Below, in pieces: positions 29,509-37,950 of a stretch of 64,000 nt of DNA; positions within the stretch are counted from its first letter, which is position 1; the number at the start of each line of letters is the position of its first letter. Position numbers and translations under genes: made by a program. Origin of the DNA: Rhodococcus ruber NBRC 15591 (GTDB taxonomy: Bacteria > Actinomycetota > Actinomycetes > Mycobacteriales > Mycobacteriaceae); contig NZ_BCXE01000022.1 in the NCBI RefSeq assembly GCF_001894945.1, forward strand, positions 219,825 through 283,824, read 5' to 3'. The notes under the pieces are model-generated. The model saw only the letters and a program-made list of their open reading frames with translations, was not told the DNA's origin and did no database searches.

Positions 29509-30378
29509 ATGTGCCGACTGTTCGGGCTGACCGCCGCGCCGCACCGGGTACACGCCACCTTCTGGCTGCTCGATGCGTCCGATTCGCTGGCCCGTCAGAG
29601 TCGGCGTGAACCCGACGGCACCGGGCTCGGGACGTTCGCCGACGACGGCCGCCCGGTGGTGGAGAAGCAACCGCTGGCGGCGTACGAGGACCGCGCGTTC
29701 GCCACCGAGGCGAAGGAGCGGCGGTCGCAGACGTTCGTCGCGCACATCCGGTTCGCCTCGACCGGGGGCCTCGACGTGGGCAACACGCATCCGTTCGAGC
29801 AGCGCGGGCGGCTGTTCGCCCACAACGGGGTCCTCGGCGACCTGCCGCGGCTCGAGGCCGAACTCGGCCCGTACCGCGACCTGGTGGCGGGCGAGACGGA
29901 CTCGGAGCGGTTCTTCGCGCTCGTCACCCGCCGCATCGACGAGCACGGCGGCGACGTCGGTGCGGGCCTGACGGCCGCCGTCCGGTGGGCCGCCGGGAAT
30001 CTGCCCGTCTACGCATTGAACGTGGTCCTGACGACCGCGACGGAGCTGTGGGCGCTGCGGTATCCGGACACCCACGACCTGTTCGTCCTCGAGCGTCCCG
30101 CCGGCGGCCCGCACGGAGGCCGCCATCTCGAGCACGCCAGCGAGGCCGGCACGGTCCGCGTGCGGTCGGGCCACCTGGCGCGGCAGCCGGCGGTCGTGGT
30201 CGCCAGCGAGCGCATGGACGAGGATCCGGGCTGGTCGGACCTGCGCTGCGGGGAGTTGCTGCATGTCGACGGCGAGCTCCGGGTCACCCGCACCGTCGTC
30301 GTCGGCGAGCCCCCGCAGCACCCGATCACCCTCGCCGACCTCGACGAGCGAGCGGCCGCGTCGCAGACCGGGAAGTGA
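29509..30378 (+). CDS. Class II glutamine amidotransferase (YafJ-like)
   Basis: 289-residue Ntn-hydrolase-type glutaminase domain protein. The nucleophile is Cys2 (MCRLFGLT); supporting motifs are HIRFASTGGLDVGNTHPF and HNGVLGDLPRLE, which form the glutamine pocket. The synthase domain of purF, glmS or asnB is absent, placing it with stand-alone YafJ/EgtC-like proteins. Genes for ergothioneine synthesis are not adjacent, so EgtC identity is unlikely. The ATG at 29509 exposes Cys2 after Met removal and follows GGAAGGGGGG; it must be the start even though the frame is open upstream. Confidence 0.88.
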   Translation: MCRLFGLTAAPHRVHATFWLLDASDSLARQSRREPDGTGLGTFADDGRPVVEKQPLAAYEDRAFATEAKERRSQTFVAHIRFASTGGLDVGNTHPFEQRGRLFAHNGVLGDLPRLEAELGPYRDLVAGETDSERFFALVTRRIDEHGGDVGAGLTAAVRWAAGNLPVYALNVVLTTATELWALRYPDTHDLFVLERPAGGPHGGRHLEHASEAGTVRVRSGHLARQPAVVVASERMDEDPGWSDLRCGELLHVDGELRVTRTVVVGEPPQHPITLADLDERAAASQTGK

Positions 30379-30381
30379 GCG

Positions 30382-31308
30382 TCACTGCTCGCGCCACCAC
30401 CGCACCGTCGCGGCCGCGGCTTCGGGCAGCGGGGTCGGGCGCAGGCCGAGCAGGTCCTCGCTGTACGTGGAGTCCATGACGAACGGATCGGTGAACTGGT
30501 AGAGCATCTCCGTCAGTTCGCGGGCGTCGCGGTTCACCAGCGCGCCGGCGCGCAGCAGCCAGGTGGGGATCGTGCCCACCTTCGGAGCCGGCATCTGTGC
30601 GGCGGCGGCGAACGCGGCGACAAGTTCGCGCTGGGTGCCGGCCGGGCCGGTGGGGGCGTGCAGGACCCGGTTCCACGCCGCCGGATTCGCCGCGGCCGCG
30701 ATCATGGCGGCCGCCAGGTCGGGCACGTATGTGAACGAGTGCGGGACGTCGGGTGAGCCGAGTACGCGGGGGCTGCGCCCGGCCAGGACGGTCGGCACCA
30801 TCCGCTCGCCGGCGTGGGCGTTGCGGGCGTGGGGTCCGAAGAAGTCGGACGCGACCACGCTGACGGTCCGGGTGTCGCTCTCGGCACGGCGGTCCAGCAA
30901 CCGCGCCCGCACGCCCCGCTTGCCGGTGGTGCTCGCGCGCGGCGACGCCTCGGTCATGACCCGGTCGGGTTCGCTGTACGAGTACAGGCTCTCGGGGAAG
31001 ACCACGACCGCGCCCGTGCGGCCGGCCGCCTCGAGAACGGCGTTCTCCGCGGCCGGCAGTTCGCGTTCCCAGGTGTCGGCGCGGTAGGCGGAGCCGTGGA
31101 TGCAGTGGTACACGGCACCGGCACCCTCGAGGGCGGGACCGAGCAGGGCGGGATCGGAGACGTCGACCCGGCGGCGCTCGACGAGCGGATGCTCCGGACC
31201 GCTGCCGGACCGGGTGAGGACGCGGACACGGTGGCCCCGGCCGGCGAGTTGTTCGGCGACGGTCCAGCCGACGGGACCGGCGCCGGTGACGACCTGCAGA
31301 TTCGACAT
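30382..31308 (-). CDS. NAD(P)-dependent epimerase/NmrA-like oxidoreductase
   Basis: 308-residue Rossmann-fold protein of the atypical SDR class. The N-terminal nucleotide-binding motif is VTGAGPVGWTVAEQL, close to the extended-SDR TGxxGxxG. The YxxxK catalytic pair is not clearly seen (SLYSYSE replaces it), so it may be a non-catalytic or NmrA-like redox sensor. The ATG at 31308 follows AAGGAG. It is divergent from a TetR gene, with paired operator-like sequences between them, and is most likely its target. Confidence 0.8.
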   Translation of the reverse strand: MSNLQVVTGAGPVGWTVAEQLAGRGHRVRVLTRSGSGPEHPLVERRRVDVSDPALLGPALEGAGAVYHCIHGSAYRADTWERELPAAENAVLEAAGRTGAVVVFPESLYSYSEPDRVMTEASPRASTTGKRGVRARLLDRRAESDTRTVSVVASDFFGPHARNAHAGERMVPTVLAGRSPRVLGSPDVPHSFTYVPDLAAAMIAAAANPAAWNRVLHAPTGPAGTQRELVAAFAAAAQMPAPKVGTIPTWLLRAGALVNRDARELTEMLYQFTDPFVMDSTYSEDLLGLRPTPLPEAAAATVRWWREQ

Positions 31309-31330
31309 GGTGTCCAGCTCCTTCGAAATG

Positions 31331-31343
31331 TGAGCGCTGCTCT
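31331..31343. promoter_or_regulatory. TetR operator copy 1
   Basis: TGAGCGCTGCTCT, nearly palindromic (GAGC-N3-GCTC), lies 22 bases upstream of the epimerase start. It is the inverted counterpart of the copy at 31384-31396, with one base difference. Confidence 0.6.
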
Positions 31344-31383
31344 CTGTTCGAGACAACAGTGCGCCCCTCGGCGGGGAAAGTCA

Positions 31384-31396
31384 AGAGCAGTGCTCA
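31384..31396. promoter_or_regulatory. TetR operator copy 2
   Basis: AGAGCAGTGCTCA (GAGC-N3-GCTC core), 41 bases upstream of the TetR start. Its centre is 53 bp from that of copy 1, about five helical turns, so two dimers would bind the same DNA face across the divergent promoters. Confidence 0.6.
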
Positions 31397-31437
31397 CTTT
31401 TGTTGACGGTGCTCGCGAATCTGGCAGGGTGAACGAC

Positions 31438-32133
31438 ATGACCGGAACCCCCCGCGCCCGCGCCCGGCAGCAGACGATGGCCGACATCCTGCGGATCGGC
31501 CGCGAACATCTCGCCACCCACGGCGCCGCCGCCCTGTCGCTGCGCGCCGTCGCCCGCGACCTCGGCGTCGTCTCCTCGGCGGTGTACCGCTACGTCGCGA
31601 GCCGCGACGAACTGCTCACCCTCCTCGTCGTCGACGGCTACACCGAACTCGCCGACACCGTCGACGACGCGCTCGGCGACGTCGCCGTCGACGCCCACGC
31701 CGAACAGTTCCGCGTGCTCGGCCACGCGGTGCGCACCTGGGCGCTACGCGAACCCGCGCGCTACGCCCTGCTGTTCGGCAGTCCGGTCCCCGGCTACCAC
31801 GCTCCCGCGGAGCAGACCACGGGCCCGGGCACCCGCGTCGTCGTCCGGCTCGTCCGCATCCTCGACGACGCCCACGCCGCCGGCGCCCTCCGCGTCCCGG
31901 CCACCGTCGCCGTCCCGGACGGCCTCACCACCGATCTCGGCCGGATCCGCGCCGCGCTCGGTTCCGGTGTCCCCGACGTGGTTCTCGCCCGCGGTGTGCT
32001 GGTCTGGGCCGCCCTGTTCGGGGCCGTGAACTTCGAGGTCTTCGGCCAGTACGGCACCGACACCTTCACCGAACCCGGGCGGTTGTTCGACCACCACCTC
32101 GCGGTGCTCGCCGAGACCGTCGGGCTCTCCTGA
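31438..32133 (+). CDS. TetR-family regulator with TetR_C_13-like C-domain
   Basis: 231-residue regulator. The helix-turn-helix is LRAVARDLGVVSSAVYRYVA with a preceding ATHGAAALS helix; the C-terminal half is a helical ligand domain (WALREPARYALLFGSPVPGY is a motif of WHG-type TetR proteins). The ATG at 31438 is preferred to an in-frame GTG 9 bases upstream. Divergent from the NAD-epimerase gene; the shared 129-base region carries two GAGC-N3-GCTC operators. Confidence 0.88.
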   Translation: MTGTPRARARQQTMADILRIGREHLATHGAAALSLRAVARDLGVVSSAVYRYVASRDELLTLLVVDGYTELADTVDDALGDVAVDAHAEQFRVLGHAVRTWALREPARYALLFGSPVPGYHAPAEQTTGPGTRVVVRLVRILDDAHAAGALRVPATVAVPDGLTTDLGRIRAALGSGVPDVVLARGVLVWAALFGAVNFEVFGQYGTDTFTEPGRLFDHHLAVLAETVGLS

Positions 32134-32187
32134 ACGTCTCCCCGCCTTGCTGCCACGCCGCGGCGGCGACGGTGGGATGATGTCGGG

Positions 32188-32796
32188 GTGGCGCAGCATC
32201 AGGACGAACCCGAGGACCGCACGGCACCGGCGACACCGGCCGTCCGACCCGGAACGCTGCTCGTGTCGGCCACCGATCTCGTCGAGCCGACTTTCCGGCG
32301 AACAGTCGTCTACATCATCGAGCACGGGGACGTGGGCAGTCTCGGCGTGGTACTCAACCGCACCAGCGACACCGCGGTCCAAGCCGTGCTGCCGCAGTGG
32401 ACGGAGCTCAGCGCCGCACCCAAGGCGCTCTACGTCGGCGGCCCCGTCCGGCGGGACTCGGCCCTGTGCCTGGGTACGCTGCGCGTCGGCGTCTCGGTCG
32501 ACGGGGTGCCGGGGGTGCGCCGGATCGACGGACGGGTGGTCATGATCGACCTCGACTCCGATCCGGCCGTCATCGGCCCGCTCGTCGAAGGCATCCGCAT
32601 CTTCGCCGGCTACGCCGGATGGAGCGCCGGGCAGCTCGACGGCGAACTCGACAACGACGACTGGATGGTCATCTCCGCCCTCCCCCAGGACATCCTCGGG
32701 CCGCCGCGGGTCGACCTGTGGGCGCGGGTGCTGCGCCGGCAGCCGCTGCCGCTCGCGCTGCTGGCCACCCACCCCATCGAGGTCGAGCGGAACTGA
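32188..32796 (+). CDS. YqgE/AlgH family protein (DUF179)
   Basis: 202-residue conserved cytoplasmic protein of unknown biochemical role. Family motifs include PGTLLVSATDLVEPTFRRTV near the N-terminus, GSLGVVLNR, the YVGGPV loop, and FAGYAGWSAGQLDGEL. The GTG at 32188 places the conserved core at residue 20. In M. tuberculosis the ortholog Rv0038 lies close to leuS (Rv0041); here the catabolic island separates them. It ends 6 bases before the convergent GntR gene. Confidence 0.93.
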   Translation: MAQHQDEPEDRTAPATPAVRPGTLLVSATDLVEPTFRRTVVYIIEHGDVGSLGVVLNRTSDTAVQAVLPQWTELSAAPKALYVGGPVRRDSALCLGTLRVGVSVDGVPGVRRIDGRVVMIDLDSDPAVIGPLVEGIRIFAGYAGWSAGQLDGELDNDDWMVISALPQDILGPPRVDLWARVLRRQPLPLALLATHPIEVERN

Positions 32797-32802
32797 GACC
32801 GG

Positions 32803-33543
32803 CTATCCCCGCGTCCGCACACTCAACCGTGTCCGGTCCGCGCGGAAGAGGTCGACGGAGTACTCGACAGGGCTGTCGCCCTGGTCGTACCCGATCCGCT
32901 CCAGCCTCAGCAGGGCGGTATTGACGGGTTGGTCGAGCAATCCGCCGGTCTGCGCGGTGGCGCTGGCCAACTCGATGGACTCCTCCGTCGCGGCGATTGT
33001 GATCCCGAACTCGGACCGGAGAGTCTCGTAGATCGAGGTCAGTGCCGTGCCGAGGATCGGTTGGACGCCGCGCAGGTACATGCGCTCCAGCGAGAGGGTG
33101 TCACCATCGGCGAACCGCAGGCGCAGCAGCGACACCACCGGATTCCCGGCGGGTATGCGCAGGATCTCGCGCACCTGGGGGGTCGGTGCGACCAGTTCCG
33201 CCGACAGTACCCGGGTACCGTCTTGGAATCCCTGCTCGTGCAGCATCTGAGGAACGCCCTTGACGGTATTGAGATTGCGGGCGAGTCGCCGTCCCGGTCC
33301 CGCATCGAACCCTGCTTCCCTGTCCGAGACGATCCCCACGAGATAGGCTCCACCCGTCCGGCCCCGCACACGCCGTACCAGGCCGTCTCGTTCGAGGCGG
33401 TCGATCGCCTTCCGGATCGTGGTCCGAGAGGTCCCCAACCGCGTCGCGAGTTCGCGTTCCGGGGGCAGCTTCTCGACCGAACGCTCACGCAACTCCGTGG
33501 TCAGCCGTACTAGCGCCGCGTGCGCGTGCTCCGAAACCTGCAT
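32803..33543 (-). CDS. GntR/HutC-family regulator (UTRA domain) of the amino-alcohol operon
   Basis: 246-residue one-component regulator. The N-terminal winged helix is recognisable (LPPERELATRLGTSRTTIRK, then AIDRLERDGLVRRVRG, about 26-62), and the C-terminal UTRA ligand domain spans about 95-240 (VLSAELVAPTPQVREILRI, then VSLLRLRFADGDTLSLERMY). The ATG at 33543 follows GAGG; upstream reading in the same frame is non-coding. It is divergent from the ten-gene catabolic operon starting at 34069, so its ligand is probably an intermediate or substrate of that operon. Candidate operators lie in the 525-base gap. Confidence 0.9.
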   Translation of the reverse strand: MQVSEHAHAALVRLTTELRERSVEKLPPERELATRLGTSRTTIRKAIDRLERDGLVRRVRGRTGGAYLVGIVSDREAGFDAGPGRRLARNLNTVKGVPQMLHEQGFQDGTRVLSAELVAPTPQVREILRIPAGNPVVSLLRLRFADGDTLSLERMYLRGVQPILGTALTSIYETLRSEFGITIAATEESIELASATAQTGGLLDQPVNTALLRLERIGYDQGDSPVEYSVDLFRADRTRLSVRTRG

Positions 33544-33566
33544 GGCTACCTCACATGACGAAAGCG

Positions 33567-33580
33567 TGATCCATGGATCA
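33567..33580. promoter_or_regulatory. 14-bp perfect palindrome at the GntR promoter
   Basis: TGATCCATGGATCA reads the same on both strands and lies 23 bases upstream of the GntR start codon, where a repressor would block its own transcription. Confidence 0.5.
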
Positions 33581-33690
33581 TCTTGCAGTCCGTGATGCAC
33601 AGCAAGTCGGGTCCACGGATCGGTGCGAGCCGGCACACGACAATAAGTGATCGGGCAGATGAGCGCGCCAGGATTGCGCCTCCGAAAAGA

Positions 33691-33702
33691 ACCAGTAATG
33701 GT
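33691..33702. promoter_or_regulatory. ACCA-N4-TGGT element, copy 1
   Basis: ACCAGTAATGGT, followed by ACACC. It differs by one base from the copy at 33982-33993, so it is a candidate GntR operator. Confidence 0.5.
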
Positions 33703-33981
33703 ACACCCCGCAAGTGTTGCCTTCGACACATTTGGCGATCTAACGTGATGCAGGACACAGGAATCGGATGATTCGGCGACGGGTGGACGGAGGGAGGCGA
33801 CCGACATGGAGCCCGACATCGGCTGTCTACGGCCACCGGTCGGTCGGCAACCGTCGACGGCGACCTGTTCGCCTCGGAAGCAGGCTGCCTGCGCCGACCG
33901 ATACCCGCTGTAACGGACATTCGACGCGCCGTCCGGCGGCGCGAGCAGTGATGTTACATCCGTTTCACATTCGGTGGACGG

Positions 33982-33993
33982 ACCAGAAATGGT
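33982..33993. promoter_or_regulatory. ACCA-N4-TGGT element, copy 2
   Basis: ACCAGAAATGGT, 75 bases upstream of the first operon gene; extended by one base on each side it forms GGACCA-N4-TGGTCC. Candidate GntR operator at the operon promoter. Confidence 0.55.
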
Positions 33994-34068
33994 CCACACC
34001 GAGGATTGTCCATATCCGAACAGCGCTCCCAGGGCGTGCCGGATCCAGGTCAGTGAAGGGAACATGCG

Positions 34069-34827
34069 ATGCACAACCATCTTTCGCCTACAGCCGAGAG
34101 CGCGCTGTCGATCACTCGGGACGCCGGCGAGGTGGCTCGGAAGTGGTTCGAGACCAGCGGAATACAGGTCGAGACGAAGTTCGATGGATCACCCGTCACC
34201 CGAGCCGACCGCGAGGTGGAGGACGTCTTCCGTTCGAGTCTGCGCGAGCTCTTCCCCGACGACGGGATCTTCGGCGAAGAGTTCGGTGAGGTCGAAGGGA
34301 CCAGCGGCAATCGGTGGATCATCGATCCCATCGACGGCACCAAGTCGTTCGTCCACGCGGTTCCCCTCTACGGAAACCTGCTCGCCTACGAGCGATCCGG
34401 CGAGATCGTTTTCGGTGCAATGAACTTCCCGAGTATCGATGTGATGGTCTACGCCGAGAAGGGAAAGGGATGCTGGCGCAACGACGTCAGGGTCAACGTC
34501 TCCGAGCGCGGAAGCCTCGACGGTGCCTATCTCATGGCCACGTGGCTCGAGGACTGGAAGCCCGAGACGATCCGCGACCTCATCGATCGTGGCGTCGTCC
34601 TCCGGACGTGGGGTGACGCTTTCGGATACGCCATGGTGGCCAGTGGTCACGCCGACGTGGTCGTCGACTACACCACCCAACCGTACGACCTCGCACCTAT
34701 GCCGGTGATCATATCCGAGGCCGGTGGCCGGTTCACGGCGCTCGACGGACGGCCCGGATACGACCGGGGTACGGGTATCGCATCCAACGGCCTCCTGCAC
34801 GAGGCCGTCCTGAAACTGGTGAACTGA
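34069..34827 (+). CDS. Inositol monophosphatase-family phosphatase (HisN-like)
   Basis: 252-residue Mg2+-dependent phosphatase. Metal ligands are visible: Glu70/Glu71 in GEEFGE, then IDPIDGTKSF with Asp86 and Asp89, and the C-terminal WGDAFGYAMVASGHADVVVD. The GDxxGYxxVAxGxADVV form is typical of histidinol-phosphate phosphatase HisN and its relatives rather than true inositol monophosphatases. As first gene of this operon it more likely acts on a phosphorylated amino alcohol than on histidinol phosphate; no his genes are near. The ATG at 34069 follows GAAGGGAAC. Confidence 0.85.
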   Translation: MHNHLSPTAESALSITRDAGEVARKWFETSGIQVETKFDGSPVTRADREVEDVFRSSLRELFPDDGIFGEEFGEVEGTSGNRWIIDPIDGTKSFVHAVPLYGNLLAYERSGEIVFGAMNFPSIDVMVYAEKGKGCWRNDVRVNVSERGSLDGAYLMATWLEDWKPETIRDLIDRGVVLRTWGDAFGYAMVASGHADVVVDYTTQPYDLAPMPVIISEAGGRFTALDGRPGYDRGTGIASNGLLHEAVLKLVN

Positions 34828-34837
34828 GGAATCTGAG

Positions 34838-35116
34838 ATGAAGGACTTCATTCGAAATCTCGAACAACGGACCGTCAAGACCGTGTTCGGCGGAATTTAC
34901 ATAACAGCATTGGCTTTCGCATTGGTTCCGGTGCTGTATCTGTGGGGCAGCGGAGTCGATACGACGATATTCGGAATCCCGTTCAGCGTCCTGTACTGGA
35001 TCGCGAACGGACTCGTTCTCGGATTCGGCCTGTGGGGCCTCTACATCGTCGAGGACATCCGTGGTGAGCTCGACGAAAGCGTCGCTCCCGCAGAGTCTTC
35101 AGTGAAGGGACAGTGA
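34838..35116 (+). CDS. Small two-helix membrane protein partnering the symporter
   Basis: 92-residue protein with two predicted transmembrane helices (about 17-38 GGIYITALAFALVPVLYLWG and 45-68). It starts 10 bases after the phosphatase gene and ends one base before the symporter start. Small hydrophobic proteins in this position resemble the accessory subunits encoded before some sodium:solute symporters, so a role in symporter assembly is inferred. I cannot name the family with certainty. Confidence 0.75.
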   Translation: MKDFIRNLEQRTVKTVFGGIYITALAFALVPVLYLWGSGVDTTIFGIPFSVLYWIANGLVLGFGLWGLYIVEDIRGELDESVAPAESSVKGQ

Positions 35117-35117
35117 C

Positions 35118-36692
35118 ATGGCGATCATGCTCGGTATGCTGGCGGTCTTCTATGCCGTCGTCATCTACATCCTCTACCGCACCCAGCAGAAGCAGAAGCC
35201 GACCTTCGACGAGTACTCCGTGGGTGGGCGCTCGTACGGTCCGTGGTACGTCGCCATGTGCTATGTCAACTCCTGGTGGCCGGGATCGGTGTTCATCGCT
35301 TTCTTCGGCATGGCGGCCGGGGCCGGGGTCTTCGGGTTCTACGGACTCGCCTATTCGAGTCTCGGCGTGGCGATGATGTACTTCATGGCTACCCGGGCCT
35401 GGCGCTGGGGCGCGCGGTACGACCTGCGCTCACAGCCCGATCTCATGGGCCTGCGGTTCGACTCGCGTGCCGTCAAGGTCGTCGCCAGTGTGATCGGGAT
35501 CGTGTCGGTGTTCCCCTGGGTGGTTCTCGGAATGCAAGCTCTCGGAGAGGTATTCGAGATCGCGAGCGAGGGACGGTGGTCCATCACCGCGTGCCTGCTC
35601 ATCGGTCTCGCGGTCATCGTGATCCGTCAGTACTGGACGGTGAAGATGGGCATGCGCGGGCTGATCATGACAGACATGTTCCAGGGCGTGGTGGCTTACG
35701 TCTTCGCCGCAATCGTGTGCCTGCTCCTGCTCCTCGGCGTCGGCGACGGGCCGCTCAGCTTCTCGGCCCTGTCGAACGTGCCGGCCGAGGTGCTGCGGGT
35801 TCCCGGCGACGGAGACGGTTACGGACCCTTCTACCTGTTCAGTTTGATCTTCACCGGTGTCGTGGGATCGCTGTGCTGGCCGATGAGCTTCCAGCGGATC
35901 TATACCGCCTCGGGCGTACGCGCGGTCAAGGCCGGCACCATCCGGACTGTCCTGATCTCCGGTGTGTTCTACACGCTGCTGATGCTGCTCGGTGTCGCGG
36001 CCACCACCATGCCGGAGGTCTACTCGGATCCGCAGGCCGGATGGTTCACCATCATGGAGTCCTACGGCGGCACCTGGCTTCTCGGGCTCGGCGTGACGAT
36101 GGTCTTCGCCGCATCGATGGGACACATCGACGGCAGCGTCCAGGTCTGCGGTCTGCAGATCGCCAACGACCTGATCAACTCCGAGAAGCGTCCGCTGACG
36201 GACAACCAGCTCACCTACGTCGCCAAGACCAGCATGGTCGTGTTCATGGGCCTCGCCGCGGTAGTGGCCTACCTGACCTTCGACATGACGCGGCTCCAGT
36301 TGCTCGCACAGATCTCGTACCAGGGCATCGTCCAGATCGCGATCCCGTTGTTCCTCGGCATCTTCTGGCGGGGCGGAAACAAGTACGGTGCGGTCGCCGG
36401 CATGGTGTCCGGTTTCGTGGTCGCGCTCGTGCTCACGGTGGTGTACCCGGACGACATCGCGGGCCTGGGAAGCCTCACCGGTGGTGTCGTGGGTATGGTC
36501 GTGAATCTGCTTGTCTACCTCGTTGTCTCGGCCTTCACTGGGACCAGCGAGGCGGAGAAGCGTCGGGTCGACGAGATGTTCGCCGTCGCCACCCGGCCGG
36601 TCGCCGTCGGTGCCGAGACGCCGGAGCCCGCCCTCTCGGTGGCCTTCGAGGTACCGTCCGCCACTCCTGCGACGGGAACCGCACATGCCTGA
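35118..36692 (+). CDS. Sodium:solute symporter (SSS family)
   Basis: 524-residue transporter with about 13 predicted helices. SSS features are FDEYSVGGRSYGPWYVAMCY near the N-terminus, RYDLRSQPDLMGLRFDSRAV after helix 3, and GSLCWPMSFQRIYTASGVRA, FAASMGHIDGSVQ in the core. The C-terminal tail is cytoplasmic. It is expected to import the operon's substrate with sodium; the family covers proline, choline, pantothenate and others, so the solute cannot be named. The hydrolase gene that follows overlaps it by 8 bases. Confidence 0.9.
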   Translation: MAIMLGMLAVFYAVVIYILYRTQQKQKPTFDEYSVGGRSYGPWYVAMCYVNSWWPGSVFIAFFGMAAGAGVFGFYGLAYSSLGVAMMYFMATRAWRWGARYDLRSQPDLMGLRFDSRAVKVVASVIGIVSVFPWVVLGMQALGEVFEIASEGRWSITACLLIGLAVIVIRQYWTVKMGMRGLIMTDMFQGVVAYVFAAIVCLLLLLGVGDGPLSFSALSNVPAEVLRVPGDGDGYGPFYLFSLIFTGVVGSLCWPMSFQRIYTASGVRAVKAGTIRTVLISGVFYTLLMLLGVAATTMPEVYSDPQAGWFTIMESYGGTWLLGLGVTMVFAASMGHIDGSVQVCGLQIANDLINSEKRPLTDNQLTYVAKTSMVVFMGLAAVVAYLTFDMTRLQLLAQISYQGIVQIAIPLFLGIFWRGGNKYGAVAGMVSGFVVALVLTVVYPDDIAGLGSLTGGVVGMVVNLLVYLVVSAFTGTSEAEKRRVDEMFAVATRPVAVGAETPEPALSVAFEVPSATPATGTAHA

Positions 36693-37950
36693 GCACGACG
36701 ACTTCCTCGACGACTTCACGGCCTGGTCTCGGTTCGGGGCGACCGCGGGGGGCGGGCTGCACCGCCTCGCCGCGAGCGAGGAGCACGCCACGGCTCGGCG
36801 GTGGCTGACCGACTGGCTCACCGCACGGGGCTTCACCGTTCGAATTGACGCCGTAGGCAACCTCTTCGGCCTCCTCGAGTGGGTGCCCGGTGCCCCGTAC
36901 GTCCTCGTCGGCTCCCATTCGGACAGCCAGCCGTCTGCCGGTCGCTTCGACGGGGCTTACGGCGTCCTCGCTGCCGCGCACGCGGCCACCGGGGTCGACG
37001 GTGCGGTCGCGGCCGGCCAGTTCGCTCCCGTGGTCAACGTCGCGGTAGTGGACTGGTTCAACGAGGAAGGGGCCCGTTTCCAGCCGAGTCTGATGGGCAG
37101 TGGCGGGTACGTCGGCAGGTACACGGTCGACCAGATCCTCGAGCGCCGGGACCTGGACGGCGTATCCGTCAGGGAAGCCTTGACGAACATCGGTTTCCAC
37201 GGTTCGGACGAACCGCCTGATGCGGTGGCGTACGCGGAGGTGCACATCGAGCAGGGCCGCGAGCTCGAGAAGACGGGTACCGACATCGGGGTGGTCACCG
37301 CCAACTGGGCGGTCCGGAAGTACACCGTCGTCGTCCACGGCGAGCAGGCCCACACCGGTGCGACCTCGATGGCGGATCGTCGCGATGCGCTGGTCGGCGC
37401 GGCACGGGTCGTCCTGGCGGTCCGAGCCGTCGCGTCCGGCCATGTACCGGATGCGGTGCTCTCCTCGGTGGGCCGGTTCGTCATCGAGCCCAACTCCCCC
37501 GTCGTGGTGCCGTCCCGGGTTCGTATCGACGTCGACATCCGCTCGAGCGATGCCGGCACCCTCGAGAAGGCGCACGCCGAGTTCGTGCAGGCCCTCGCCG
37601 CGATCACCGACGAGGGCGAGGTCACGGTAGAGATCGTCGCGTGCGCACTGCGGCCGTCCACGCCGTACCCGGCGGCCGGAGTCGAACTTACGGAGGCAGT
37701 GGTCGCCGAGGCCGGATACACGTCCCGGCGGATGCTCACCCGCGCGGGACACGACTCGATCAGCCTGAAGGACGTCGTTCCGACGGTGATGCTCTTCGTA
37801 CCGAGTTCGAACGGCATCTCACACAACGAGTCCGAGTTCACCGAGGACGCCGACCTGCTGCGCGGCCTCGACGTCCTGAGCGCAGTGGTCCGGAACCTGA
37901 CGGCCGGTGCGCTGCTGTCGGACGAAGCGAGGGAGGTGGCAGCCCGATGA
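36685..37950 (+). CDS. M20-family hydantoinase/carbamoylase-type amidohydrolase
   Basis: 421-residue dizinc peptidase-fold enzyme of the N-carbamoyl-L-amino acid hydrolase/allantoate amidohydrolase group. Conserved metal and substrate motifs are GSHSDSQPSAGRFDGAYGVL, FNEEGARFQPSLMGSGGY, VHIEQGRELE, TRAGHDSISL and SNGISHNESEF. Such enzymes remove carbamoyl or short acyl groups from an amino nitrogen. The ATG at 36685 overlaps the symporter end. In this context it may unmask an amine before the kinase step; the true substrate is unknown. Confidence 0.88.
   Translation: MPEHDDFLDDFTAWSRFGATAGGGLHRLAASEEHATARRWLTDWLTARGFTVRIDAVGNLFGLLEWVPGAPYVLVGSHSDSQPSAGRFDGAYGVLAAAHAATGVDGAVAAGQFAPVVNVAVVDWFNEEGARFQPSLMGSGGYVGRYTVDQILERRDLDGVSVREALTNIGFHGSDEPPDAVAYAEVHIEQGRELEKTGTDIGVVTANWAVRKYTVVVHGEQAHTGATSMADRRDALVGAARVVLAVRAVASGHVPDAVLSSVGRFVIEPNSPVVVPSRVRIDVDIRSSDAGTLEKAHAEFVQALAAITDEGEVTVEIVACALRPSTPYPAAGVELTEAVVAEAGYTSRRMLTRAGHDSISLKDVVPTVMLFVPSSNGISHNESEFTEDADLLRGLDVLSAVVRNLTAGALLSDEAREVAAR

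Larger units (their letters stand above)
33544..34068. other. 525-base divergent regulatory region of the catabolic island
   Basis: Lower in GC than its neighbours and without a convincing gene. It contains a 14-bp perfect palindrome beside the GntR start (33567-33580) and two near-identical ACCA-N4-TGGT elements (33691-33702, 33982-33993). The operon ribosome site is AAGGGAA, just before the ATG at 34069. Open frames across it on both strands are Arg-rich and domainless. Confidence 0.65.

Noticed and set aside
33546..33920. Open frame on the minus strand in the GntR-operon gap
   Set aside because: No ribosome site, no domain, Arg/Cys-rich, and it overlaps operator-like palindromes.
33768..34289. 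Plus-strand open frame reading into the phosphatase gene
   Set aside because: Arg-rich, domainless and overlapping the clear start of the IMPase-family gene in another frame.
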